64,000 bases of DNA from Sycobia sp. Sy_11 (taxonomy: Eukaryota; Arthropoda; Insecta; Hymenoptera; Epichrysomallidae): contig JACCIC010000385.1 in assembly GCA_018907035.1 (NCBI GenBank), positions 1-64,000 of the forward strand. Direction: 5' to 3'. The translations under genes were made by a program, and so were the position numbers. The notes under the pieces are model-generated. The model ran no database searches. It was given only the letters and a program-made list of their open reading frames with translations, and was not told the origin of the DNA. Shown piece by piece: positions 1 to 9,545 of this stretch. The first letter of the stretch is position 1, and each line of letters starts with the position of its first letter.

Positions 1-687
1 TCGGCTGCATAATGGATGGTTGTGGCAAATCACATTTTGACCTTCACTCTGCAATGTTTGCAATGATGGACAATGTAGCTCCTCCTCCATATCAGATATA
101 ATTCTGGAATTAGAAAAAAAGTATAAGAAAGTATGAAAAAGTATGAAAAAGTATAAAAAAATTATGAATAAGTATGAACACATGTATGAACATTGTATGA
201 AAATATACTTTCCATAAAGTTTATTTTTTATTACTTTCTGAAATATATACATGAAATAAATATAAAGATGATTATAAGTATCCAAATTACTTACATATTT
301 GGGAGAATGGTTGTCAACCATTCCTTCTCTCTCGTTCCCTTGACATATAATTTTTTTACTCCAGTACAGCATATCTCCAATGTTCTTTGAAGCCTATGGT
401 ATGGAATGTCACCAGTATCCCATTCAAGCCCATGGTAATCACGCTGCAACCAGTGAACTGTTTTTTTTTCATTCCATGTCAAGGTCACTCCATGGAAATG
501 GTGGCTTAAAGATATATACTGTAGGTAGTGCACCTCTTTCCATACCTAATAAACTAAATTCCTTTAAAATGAAAGTTTGCGGGCCTCTTGTCTGAAAACC
601 CTGCATGTCGCAGAAGAATACTTTATCTTCTGGACACTTCAGAATATTTTTTCTAAACATCACTTCGTATTCCCTCACTCTAGCCAT
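1..687 (-). pseudogene. Polinton-flanking protein with DMQGF motif, spliced, frameshifted, partial
   Basis: The minus-strand frame opens at an ATG at 687-685. It reads through a DMQGF motif and a KPPFPW motif, then meets a stop beside a run of nine T on the plus strand (about 460-472). The next frame continues with YHGLEWDTGDIPYHRL and a VKG segment to 295. A one-base insertion next to the homopolymer explains the break. At 294 a perfect donor (GTAAGT) begins, and at 104 a pyrimidine-rich acceptor ending in CAG closes a 191-bp intron. Joining across it keeps the frame and leads into a Cys/His-containing tail (CHNHPLCSR) running off the window at base 1. The aromatic and Gly-rich conserved blocks suggest a family I have seen repeatedly in arthropod genomes, but I do not know its function. 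The gene diverges from PolB across a 700-bp spacer and may belong to the Polinton. Confidence 0.6.
104..294 (-). other. GT-AG intron in the left-edge gene
   Basis: The minus-strand donor is GTAAGT starting at 294. The acceptor is a T/C-rich tract ending CAG at 104. Removal joins an Asn-Ile codon boundary and keeps the downstream frame open to the window edge. Without splicing, the upstream frame stops immediately at 293-291. The intron is AT-rich and contains short repeats of AAGTATGA around 121-190. Confidence 0.6.
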
Positions 688-1384
688 TCTCAGTTTATTT
701 CTATTTACCGATAGTTAGAAGTATTGATTATGAATGCAAGTTATATGCTTATGCATTCATTTTTATAATAGTTCTCCCCCTCCTCGTGAAATGAGAACTG
801 TCCTACAATTGGCTGAGAAAAATAAAATAGATTCGATTGGATGATGAAGATTGAATTTTTTTTTGGTTGGTGACAAGTCAATTCATCCCCTCTATTCTTA
901 GAGAAAGTCACTTACGATTGGGCGTGGGAGAAGAAAAGCATTTGTACGTTGAGAAAGCAAGTAACGGTAGATATTTAGATGTTCCTAAACTCTACACGCC
1001 CCTCTCGTAGGAAATCACGTTTATGATTGGACGTTCAAGGAGAAAGGATGATATTTTGATTGGTTTTAGTCTACATATATTCTTCTCATTCTAACACGCT
1101 ATTGAATGTTTTCTATCGTAGGCTTGGCATTGTGCTTCCACTTCTGTTTCCCCTTCTCCTTATTTTTCATTTTCCTTTAAAAGCGAGACAGTTTCTTGGA
1201 GGAACACAGTTTTTACACCACAGTTAAATAAGTTCAGTTTCATCTTTCTTATTTTTTCTATTGCCAGTTATACAAGTGTGTTGTATTGTAACAGTGAATA
1301 AAGACGCAATATTAAGTGAAGTCTGATATATTTTAAATATTTTTTAAAATATATGTTATTAATTCACGTTAAAATAAAAGTAAA
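688..1384. promoter_or_regulatory. Divergent promoter region with repeated ATTGG (inverted CCAAT) boxes
   Basis: This 697-bp spacer separates two divergent genes. On the plus strand I count five ATTGG pentamers plus one near match (GGTTGG), at about 806, 833, 863, 916, 1024 and 1057, all in the same orientation. They are followed by a TATAT stretch around 1074-1080. ATTGG is the reverse of the CCAAT box bound by NF-Y-type factors. The spacing fits a bidirectional or PolB promoter. No ORF of substance is present. Transcription start sites are not determinable by reading. Confidence 0.4.
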
Positions 1385-4300
1385 ATGGCTTATCTTTCGT
1401 CTGTCGAATTTCAAGTGAAACAACTTCGTGATATTTACGAACGTGTCAGTGATTGAACGTAATCGAACTCGAGAATTATTCAACAATAACTGAATAGGCT
1501 TTGTTAGAGCTGAGAGAATTTGGAAAAAAACAAGGTCTCTCGAGCAGAAAATCAAAAATGTTTAACATCTCTTATTCATTTGTCATGTTTACAAGCAGGA
1601 TTTCGGTTCTATCTTGATAGTGCAGCACCAATCGGAGGTAGTCTAATCCCTATCGAGTCAGCTAAAGTTGAATGGCGAGATGTTCAATCAGCTTTTAAAA
1701 ATCGAATAAGGACAGGTGTTGTGGTTAATTTAAAACATGTGGACATTTTAAGTTTTTTGCTCGATGCACAGAAGCTCTTTGAAGATAAAGTACAAGCATG
1801 CTTACAAGAATATGGTGCAATAAAAGTAAATTCTGATTTTATGTCAGAATTTTCCATGCAGAAAAATGGAGAGGAAACAACAGATATTAAATATTTCACA
1901 AGTATGAGTGCTACAGTATACATGTCTACTGATTTAGGCAAATGGTATGAGGAACATATTAAGGACCCTCTTCTTACTCATCTAGAAGAATTTCAGGAAA
2001 AAGATTCTGGATGGACATTAAAAAGTATTATAAGTTTGTGCATAAATATGAAAAAATTTTCACCTCACAAGGGAAGATCATTTATTCCTCTGCCAAAGTT
2101 CATAGCATCAAAAAGAGCATGTATCAATGTCCATAACACTGATAATCAATGCTTTAAATACGCTATTCTTTCAGCATTACATCTAAATGAAAAAAATCCT
2201 CAAAGAGTTCATAATTATGATAAATATGCAAACGAGTTGAACTTTGGTGATATAGAATTTCCTGTAAAACTAAAAGATGTTTCCAAATTTGAAAAATGGA
2301 ATAATCTTTCAGTAAATGTTTATATGCTTAGAAAGTATGGATCGAAATATGAAGTATCACCTTGTCATATTTCATTAAACAAGAAGGAGAAACATGCAAA
2401 TCTTCTTCTCATTCAAGATTTCTACATCGATGAGTATGAAGAAAATAATATTTCTGATGATAATGGAAGTGTGCCTAAATTCCATTACGTTGCGATTAAA
2501 AGTATATCCAGACTTGAAGGTTCACAAGTCAGCAAGACTCACCAAAAATTATACCATTGTGAAAGATGTTTACAACATTTTTATAGTGAAGAAAGGCTAG
2601 AAAATCATGAAAATGTTTGTAAAAATATTAACGATTGTCGAATAAATTTACCAAACTCATCGAATAATATTTAAAAATTTGAAGATTATAATAAAGGGGA
2701 AAAAGTGCCTTTTGTAGTTTATGCTGATTTTGAATGCTTATTAAAACCTACAGAAAATGAAAATGCTTTTCAACTCCACCAGGCATACAGTATAGGATTT
2801 TATGTAAAATGTAGCTTTGATGACAAATTATCCGTTTACAAAGCATATAGACAGAAAAGTGCAGACGATGAGACACCCGCAAGTTGGTTTGTGCGTGAAT
2901 TAAAATCAATTGGTGAGCAGATTGATCATCTCTATAAAAATCCAAAACCAATGAAACTCACAGATGATGAAGAGTTGACTTTTAAATGGTCGACCGTTTG
3001 CCATATATGTCGAAAACCATTTTTGGATGAGCAACTGGTAGTGCGAGATCATTGTCATTTAACAGGAAGGTAAATTTAATATAATAATTTAAAAGATAAT
3101 TTAATATAATAAAGAAAAAGAAATTATTTTGCTAAATTAATTTTTTTCTCATTAGATTCAGAGGTGCTGCCCATAATTCCTGCAATTTGAACTATAAAGA
3201 CTCGAAATTTATTCCAGTAATTTTTCACAATCTCAATTATGATACACACTTTATTTTAAAAGAAATTGGAACTTCTACACTGATGAAAGGTTGAGTTAAC
3301 TTAATACCTCATAACAAGGAAAAATATATTTCCTTCACAAAGTATATGGATGACTGTGATGTGAGTTTTAGATTCTTAGATTCTTGGCGATTTTTGCCAT
3401 CATCTTTAGAAAAACTTGCGTCTTATCTAGATAATGTACCAATAGCAATACAGGAATTTCAATTAGATGGATACTCAAACGAAAATATTGATCTTCTTAG
3501 ACGTAAAGGAATATTTCCTTACGATTTTGTAGATGGACTTGATAAATTGATAACTACAAAACTGCCGTCGAAAAATGAATTTTATAATAAATTGACAGAT
3601 TCAGGTATTAGTGAGGAAGACTATAAGCATGCTGTTCAAGTGTGGGAAAGTTTTAATATAAGAACATTAGGAGAGTATTCGGACTTATATTTAAAAACAG
3701 ATGTTCTACTCTTAGCAGATATCTTTGAAAGTTTTCGAGACACATCTATTCAAGCATACGGCTTATGTCCTGCACATTTTTACACTACTCCAGGATTAAC
3801 ATTTGCAGCAGCTCTAAAAATGACGAAGGTAGAATTAGAGCTTCTAACAGATATTGACATGTTATTATTTATTGAATCAGGCATTCGAGGTGGAATAAGT
3901 CAGTACTGCAATCGATATGCAAAGGCAAATAATCCATACATGGGGCCGACATATGATGAAAAAAAGAAGACAAAGACACTTTTATATTATTATATAAATA
4001 ATTTGTATGGATGGGCGATGGTGCAGCATTTACCAGTTGGAAAATTTAAATGGGTTGATTATGAGTCAAATCGTGACTTTTTCAATACGCCATCAGATTC
4101 GGACGTAGGTTATATTGCTGAAGTAGATTTGGAGTATCCTGAGGAAATACATGATATTCATCGTGATTTACCTTTCTGTGCCGAGCATCGTACACCACCT
4201 GGCTCAAAACAAAAGAAACTTCTAACTACTTTGAACGATAAAACAAGGTATATAATTCATTATCGCGCCCTTAAGCAAGCGCTCGACAATGGTCTTCAAT

Positions 4301-5742
4301 TGAAAAAAGTACATAGAATTTTGAGCTTTGAACAGAAACCTTGGTTAAAATCATATGTTGTACTAAATACTGAAAAGCGAAAGCATGCAAAGAATGAGTT
4401 TGAAAAACTCTTTTATAAACTGTTAATTAATGCTGTTTATGGAAAATGTATTGAGCGAGAGCGATCTCGCGTTGATGTACGATTAGTAAATAAATTTACT
4501 GGCCGATATGGAGCAGAAGCACGCATAGCTCTACCTAATTATCATAGCTGTGCAATTTTTGCTGAAAATTTAGTTGCCATTCAGCTGAAAAAAACAAGTG
4601 TAACAATCAAAAAGCCTATATACTTTGGGCTTTGTATCCTCGATTTATCAAAAACATTAGTCTACGATTTTCACTACTCTTACATGAAACAGCGAGTGGG
4701 TGAAAAGTGTAAGCTCTTGTATACTGACACTGATAGCTTGATATATGAAGTAGAGGACATTGATATGTATCAAATAATGAAAGAAGATATTCATAGATTT
4801 GATACTTCTGATTATGATGAAAATAATCAGTATGGAATTCCACGCGAAAATAAAAAAATTCCTGGACTAATGAAAGATGAATGTAATGGAAAGATCATGA
4901 TGGAATTTATTGGTTTACGAAGTAAAATGTACAGTATTTTAGTTGATGGAGGAGGAACAGTAAAAAAAGCTAAAGGTATTAAATCGGGTGTAGTAAAGAA
5001 ATCAATTACATTCGATGATTATAGAAGATGCCTGGAAGACCTCGTAATTATACAACGAGAGCAGTGCACCATTCGCTTAAAATTACACATAGTGCATACA
5101 GAAAAACAGAAAAAAATTGCCCTAAGTCCATTTGATGATAAAAGATACTTATTGCCTAATACTACAGACACATTACCTTGGGGTCACTATAAAATCCTAG
5201 AAGAGCAAATGTTGAAAGCTGCGAGTAAGGTAGAGAAGGAAATAATGGGAAGTACAGGTCAGCAAATCGAAGAGGAGCGTAAGGATAATGTGAGGGGATA
5301 TGATGAGTCCAATGGAAAAAGAGCTCAAGTAGGTGTAGCTACTGGAGAAGAAGAGAGGGAGAATAAAATCTGCAATGAGATTCGAGTCACGGCAGATGTA
5401 CATGCAGAACAAGAGAGTAGGGATAAAGTAACTAATGAAAATCAAATTATGCGAGAAACAGTGACGCTCTATAGTAATCAAGGTGAACCAATAAGCATTG
5501 AGTATAATATATCTGACGAACTAATGCACGAATGGAATCCTGAAGAAATTTTGAAAGTCTTGGAAGGGGTAAGCTCAGTTGAAGCTGAGGGAAGGGATGC
5601 ACTCCGTGAGGCAATGGAAGAGACAGAAATTATGGTGGGGAATCAGCTATATGAAGAGATGGAGGATGACGAGGAACTCATTCGAGCAGTTGAAGAGTAT
5701 GAGAATTATCTGCCATCTCCAAAGAAAACAAGACTAATCTAA
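1385..5742 (+). pseudogene. polB: Protein-primed family B DNA polymerase (Polinton PolB), one intron, inactivated
   Basis: This gene would replicate the element by protein-primed synthesis in the nucleus. The likely start is the ATG at 1385. Its frame is lost at about 1452, the frame carrying the conserved-looking N terminus has stops at 1491 and 1563, and the main frame resumes about 1600. A C2H2-like finger (CERC..H..C, about 2560-2625) precedes exonuclease motif I (YADFEC, about 2720). Exo II (HNLNYDTH, about 3226-3250) and Exo III (YLKTDVLLLAD, about 3690-3720) follow. The polymerase motif A region reads YYINNLYG (3988-4011), with Tyr at 3991 where an Asp is expected. Motif B (KLLINAVYGK, about 4418) and motif C (YTDTDS, about 4720) are intact. 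Further in-frame stops are TAA at 2672 and TGA at 3292. A GT-AG intron occupies 3070-3155. After the usual C-terminal WGHY region (5188) comes an unusual acidic tail of about 170 residues ending in a basic patch. Confidence 0.95.
3070..3155 (+). other. 86-bp GT-AG intron in polB
   Basis: Donor AG|GTAAAT at 3070 and acceptor TTTTTTTCTCATTAG ending at 3155. Splicing completes an Arg codon and joins two halves of the conserved HCHLTGR / FRGAAHNSCN block in one frame. Unspliced reading meets stops at once. This is the strongest intron call in the window. Confidence 0.85.
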
Positions 5743-5746
5743 TAAG

Positions 5747-5840
5747 GTAAGATTCGTAGTTAATTTTTTCTTTTAAAAAAAAAATTAATTTTTTTTTACT
5801 ATGTTAGAATTAAAAAGAAAAATTTTTTTCTTTTCTTTAG
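5747..5840 (+). other. Putative 94-bp intron lying exactly between two CDSs
   Basis: A near-perfect donor AAG|GTAAGA follows the PolB stop (5740-5742) by four bases. An acceptor with a long pyrimidine tract ending CTTTAG at 5840 precedes the next ATG (5842) by one base. Splicing would place the two reading frames five bases apart on one transcript. It may serve a bicistronic message or a 5'UTR exon for the downstream gene. Confidence 0.6.
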
Positions 5841-5841
5841 A

Positions 5842-6147
5842 ATGGACTTAACTACTCTTAACAAGATATCTGAGAGCGAGTTCATGCCGCGGAAGAAATA
5901 TACAGAATTGGAGAAAAATCAGCAGTACATGGTGACTGCTCTTAAGCAAGTCTCTACAAGATATGGCACCAAAGTCGTTGCGGAGCTGGACGATAACTTT
6001 CAAATATTTTTGCCGCAAAAGATATCTTCGGCATTATTAAAAGAAGAAGAATTTTTCATAAATATGGCTAACAAAGCAAATAAGCTTTGTTTATTTATAG
6101 TGTATCAAGGCGGTAGTTGTTTTAAGTTTAACACTTCTACTTCTTAA
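5842..6147 (+). CDS. Small conserved Polinton protein downstream of PolB, possibly ssDNA-binding
   Basis: This intact 101-residue frame starts at the ATG one base after a good splice acceptor. The central part has alternating hydrophobic and charged residues (YMVTALKQVSTRYGTKVVAEL, residues about 29-49), then FQIFLPQKIS, then a helix and a final strand-like LFIVYQGG segment. I recognise this layout as a small gene that often follows PolB in insect Polintons. The beta-rich spacing could be an OB-fold, and its position beside the polymerase would suit a single-strand-binding or processivity role. Both are inferences, not demonstrated. An AATAAA lies just after the stop, about 6153. Confidence 0.65.
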   Translation: MDLTTLNKISESEFMPRKKYTELEKNQQYMVTALKQVSTRYGTKVVAELDDNFQIFLPQKISSALLKEEEFFINMANKANKLCLFIVYQGGSCFKFNTSTS

Positions 6148-6322
6148 ATATTAATAAAACACAGATAGATTAATTTCTTATCATTATTTATTTGTAAAAA
6201 AAAGAATTAAAACATGTATAACTTAATTACATAAATAAATATTATAATCATAATACACTGTCTTTCATATTTAATAACTAGTGACCTTCCACATATCCAT
6301 ATATTTTACTTTTATATTGCTT
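6148..6322. other. Convergent intergenic region with polyadenylation signals on both strands
   Basis: This is the space between the convergent small plus-strand gene and the minus-strand integrase. Plus-strand AATAAA occurs near 6153. Minus-strand AATAAA (TTTATT on plus) occurs near 6186-6191. I see no coding sequence. Confidence 0.45.
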
Positions 6323-7275
6323 TCATTTAATTTCTTTTTTATTTATCCAACTATTATGCTCACTATTGAATCCTAACCATTTAACATATACGCGGCTACC
6401 ACTCCGTTTTAGCACTTTTTCTACTAGATAAATTTCAGGGAACTTAGTCTTTTGAATTTCAGTTTCATAAAAACCTCCAGATACAGGCTTATCGTAATAA
6501 TCTTTAACGTGATAAGTTACTGGATCAGTTTTTACAATTCTTGATATTGTAAAAATTTCAGTAGACCAATTAGGTGTATAGCCTTTTTCAAAAATATGTT
6601 TTATTTTACTTATTCGTACATTATCTCCGACATTGTATTTCGGTTTTTTCCTTGCTATCATCTCAATTGAAAAACGCTTCTTCACCTCCCTTTCATTTTC
6701 TTGGCTTACATTTTCAGGCTCAATCCCTATTGTTCGATGTTTTCTTGAATTGTAAGCTTTCAGTAAATCTGGTAGGATACCTATCCATTTGTAGTTTCCT
6801 TGTTTGCTGAATTGTATCCACATTGCATTTTTAAGGTTCTATTAAATCGTTCACAAATACTTGCATGAAGATTACTGTGTGAAGAGTATAGATTTATCTT
6901 ATACTTTTTCATGAGGTTTTGGAAGTGTGAATTGTAAAATTCTTTTCCTTGATCAGTTTGTAGATTTGATGGTACTCTTCCATGTTTCAATATCGTATTC
7001 ATAGCGAGAGTAACATCGTTACCATTCTTTGACTTTACTGGTTTAGCCCAAGCATACTTCGAAAATAAATCTATAACAGTGAGTAAGTAACGAAACCCTT
7101 TATTCTCCTTAGAGTAGGGTATCATTTCTACAAGATCTGCTTGCCAAGTTTCATCTATACCACGTATATCATATTTTCTTCGCTTATATCTGCGACGGGT
7201 AGGTTTGTGTAGCTCTTCAACCACTTTTTGTTTTATTTCCTGCTGACTTTGCCTTTGCTGATCTTGTCGGTGCAT
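6323..7275 (-). pseudogene. Polinton DDE integrase with chromodomain-like C terminus, one frameshift
   Basis: This retroviral-type integrase would insert the element's linear DNA. The frame opens at ATG 7275 and reads a basic N-terminal linker, then WQADLVEM (first Asp), LQTDQGKEF (second Asp) and SICERFNRT (Glu). The DDE triad is therefore retained. Close to 6830, within a short A run, one base is missing and the reading frame shifts to the one running 6823-6323. That frame holds LKAYNSRKHRTIG, an SH3-like basic region, and a terminal YVKWLGF..NSWI block typical of a chromodomain. There is no HHCC zinc region at the N terminus, so the protein is short at that end or starts further upstream. 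Its start overlaps the end of the fibre-like gene by 59 bases. Confidence 0.9.
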
Positions 7276-7759
7276 TTGTTTTCCTGTTAATATCTATTAT
7301 AATAGCATTCAAATTCGAAATCGATTTTGTCATAGTATCATTTAAACGAGTATGTGAGTCACTAAGAGTTTTCAGTTTCGATTCCAGTTCTGATTTATCC
7401 TGATTGGTTTTCATAAGATTTTTATCCAAATTATTTATTTTTTCTTCCAATTTCAATTTATTTTGATAAAGATCTTTGAATTTCCTTTCAATTATCTTAC
7501 CATTTTGTTCCTGTTTTTTCTCGTTTTCTTTTATCATTTCATTAATTTTTGAAAATACAGTATTTAGTTCCTTCTCCAAGATTGAATATATCGTTTTTAC
7601 ACAAACTGCATCAGTACTTTCAATAGCTTCACCAACATTACAAAGTCGTTTATTTTCTGTATCAAAATTGCCATCTGTTGTGAAATTGTATCCAACGCCT
7701 GGAGGACCTCGACTCCCTTTCGAGTCTCTCAAATTTCTTCCAAACAAGTCGAGACTCAT
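7217..7759 (-). CDS. Collagen/fibre-like coiled-coil protein of the Polinton
   Basis: This intact 180-residue frame begins with MSLDLFGR, followed by a short collagen-like GSRGPPGVG stretch. Next comes a block ending KRLCNVGEAIESTDAV (residues about 37-52), resembling the trimerising KRL-N-V-ADP motif of phage tail fibres. Residues about 55-150 are a long heptad-rich coiled coil (many E, K, L, N). The tail is basic. The layout suggests a trimeric fibre or attachment protein on the virion surface, but this is inferred from architecture only. It sits 33 bases downstream of the 305-residue gene on the same strand and overlaps the integrase start in another frame, so the four minus-strand genes form a compact block. 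Confidence 0.65.
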   Translation of the reverse strand: MSLDLFGRNLRDSKGSRGPPGVGYNFTTDGNFDTENKRLCNVGEAIESTDAVCVKTIYSILEKELNTVFSKINEMIKENEKKQEQNGKIIERKFKDLYQNKLKLEEKINNLDKNLMKTNQDKSELESKLKTLSDSHTRLNDTMTKSISNLNAIIIDINRKTNAPTRSAKAKSAGNKTKSG

Positions 7760-7792
7760 GATGATACTGATTGAAGAATAGACGAATGTGTA

Positions 7793-8710
7793 TTAATATA
7801 TATATCCTATTTCACGCAGTTCTTCAATAATTGAATGGATTTCATTGATATGATTGTTATTTCCAGCTGATTGTTCGGCAATTAGTAATCTTAGTCTCTC
7901 AACAAGCTCATTCGGATCATCCCAGTACACTAACTCTATTGAAGAATCTTTCTTTGCTATTTTATATTTAGGTAGGTGACCTCCCCCTCTTTTTTTTGTA
8001 TGACTGGTGCGAAACATTGGTGCAATGATGTTGAAATATTTTCTACTCTTCGATGAGCGTATAGATTCATCTTTACTATGTTTTTTCCGGTGAGCACTTG
8101 TTGCTTCTAAAATACTGCGATAATTTTCACGATCTGCTGCACTTATTAATGTGTCATCTGGTTCTTTTTTAATAAGTAGCTCCATTAGTCCATTACTTTT
8201 AGGATAAGTTAAATCTTTCACTTTTATTTTATTATCATCAAATATAATTTCAGAATCGCCAAGCATGTATATACCTCCAATATTTCTTACTCCATATATG
8301 TTATCAAATTTACTGTGGCTTTGATCTAAAATATTCGATTTAACATCGTCTTCATGCATAGATTTGAATGTCGAATTCATCATTGAGTTATCTAATGAGG
8401 CAAAATCATCATCGGAATCATAATCTTTCATGGAAGCTGAGCGAATATTATTATCTATCATAAAACTCAACTTTTTTCGGGATCTAGTTGGTTTTCTAAT
8501 GCTCTGATCATTCGAAATGAGATTAGAAGACTGTACACTATTTGATTCGACAAGCTTTTCAAGTGGTGTAATGACAGGTTTCAATGTATCTCCTACAACT
8601 TTTTCGAGATTCTCTCTCTCCTGTTTCAATAGTGCAGATTTTCTTTTAATAGCTTTACGAGCTTGCATCAACTCGCTAAGAATACTCTTTTCTTTCTCAA
8701 TGTCCGACAT
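7793..8710 (-). CDS. Conserved arthropod Polinton protein of unknown function (305 aa)
   Basis: This is an intact frame with a clear ATG at 8710. The N terminus is a predicted helix rich in Lys and Glu (about 1-55). A disordered acidic Ser/Asp middle follows (about 80-125), then a segment with YGVRNIGGIYMLGDSEI (about 137-153) and KVKDLTYPKSNGLMELLIKKEPDD. The C terminus has an unusually conserved-looking YWDDPNELVERLRLL...IIEELREIGYIY block. I recognise this terminal block as recurrent in arthropod Polinton-like elements but know no function. Its place between the ATPase and the fibre-like gene would suit a virion-associated or assembly protein; that is inference. Confidence 0.65.
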   Translation of the reverse strand: MSDIEKEKSILSELMQARKAIKRKSALLKQERENLEKVVGDTLKPVITPLEKLVESNSVQSSNLISNDQSIRKPTRSRKKLSFMIDNNIRSASMKDYDSDDDFASLDNSMMNSTFKSMHEDDVKSNILDQSHSKFDNIYGVRNIGGIYMLGDSEIIFDDNKIKVKDLTYPKSNGLMELLIKKEPDDTLISAADRENYRSILEATSAHRKKHSKDESIRSSKSRKYFNIIAPMFRTSHTKKRGGGHLPKYKIAKKDSSIELVYWDDPNELVERLRLLIAEQSAGNNNHINEIHSIIEELREIGYIY

Positions 8711-8756
8711 GGTGTCGTGTTGCTGTATAAAATTGAACTGAGTGATTAAGATTTTT

Positions 8757-9449
8757 TTAATTTCTTTTTATTGCAAAACAGTCAAAATCTTTTCTGTATC
8801 TACCAGCATCCATCGTTCTATCTTTATCAATAACAGCAAATCCATATTTATCATTTTTCCAGCATTCAGAACAAAAATTACGAAACTCGTTGAAAGACAG
8901 ATCAGTATTGACATGGTCATCATAAATATGTTTTAAATTCACATCATCTTGTCGATAAATTACTAGCATATTAATATTATCTCTAATAAGATGTTTTGGT
9001 ATATGAGCATATGACTGGCATAGGTAGAAGCAGTCTACACTTTTATGTCTCCCCATACAGAAAAATGCTCTGACGTTATCTTGCTTCTCACAAGCTACAT
9101 CATCAAAAATCATAATTGAATTGGGCAATGCTTCATCCGGTGATATTACAGATTCATGTTCACTAAACGGGAAATATGAGATGCCTTCGACTGGTTCTAT
9201 GACTTTTTTGAGAAATTGATACTTTGGTTGATTTAAGGATTTTTAATAAACATACACATTCTCGAATCTAAGACCATTGGGATGAGTGATTAAAGCTAAT
9301 AAGCTATTTGTTTTTCCGCAGTTTGATGGACCGCAGAATACTGCTCGTATACTATCTGGTAGCAATTCTCCGTGTCGCTTCCTTCTTTTTTCCTTTCCAA
9401 AATCAAAGTTAGCGACAGGGAGTTTCACGTTCTGCTCAGTGAAATCCAT
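8757..9449 (-). pseudogene. FtsK/HerA-type genome-packaging ATPase, one nonsense codon
   Basis: This ATPase would drive DNA into the capsid. The frame starts at ATG 9449. Walker A is GPSNCGKT (about 9326-9303). A single in-frame TAA at 9245-9243 interrupts it, after which the same frame continues without a break through the Walker B strand IMIFDDVA (about 9114-9091) and on to the stop at 8757. Downstream are CFYLCQSYAHIPKHLIRDN and a DPDR-like basic tail typical of A32-like ATPases. Total length is about 230 codons, normal for the family. The lesion is a point change only, so the copy is a recent pseudogene. It diverges from the PLA2-motif gene across a 96-bp spacer. Confidence 0.88.
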
Positions 9450-9545
9450 GTTGATATGACAAAGTCTAGTTTATCATTAACTGAAGTAAATATATAAATG
9501 TTGATTTTATATTTTCGATCATCAGTTATAATTTGACTGCCAAAG
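9450..9545. promoter_or_regulatory. Compact divergent spacer between ATPase and PLA2-motif genes
   Basis: Only 96 bases separate two divergent ATGs (9449 minus, 9546 plus). The spacer is AT-rich with TATAAATG at about 9492. By position it must hold promoters for the minus-strand block and the capsid cluster. No specific factor site is recognisable. Confidence 0.35.

Noticed and set aside
3..104. Plus-strand open frame with GCGKS (P-loop-like) at the left edge
   Set aside because: The minus strand over the same bases continues the spliced DMQGF gene with a conserved-looking tail; the plus frame is a shadow and has no context.
193..390. Plus-strand 65-residue frame
   Set aside because: It lies mostly inside the intron of the minus-strand gene and is Ile/Tyr/Phe-rich low complexity.
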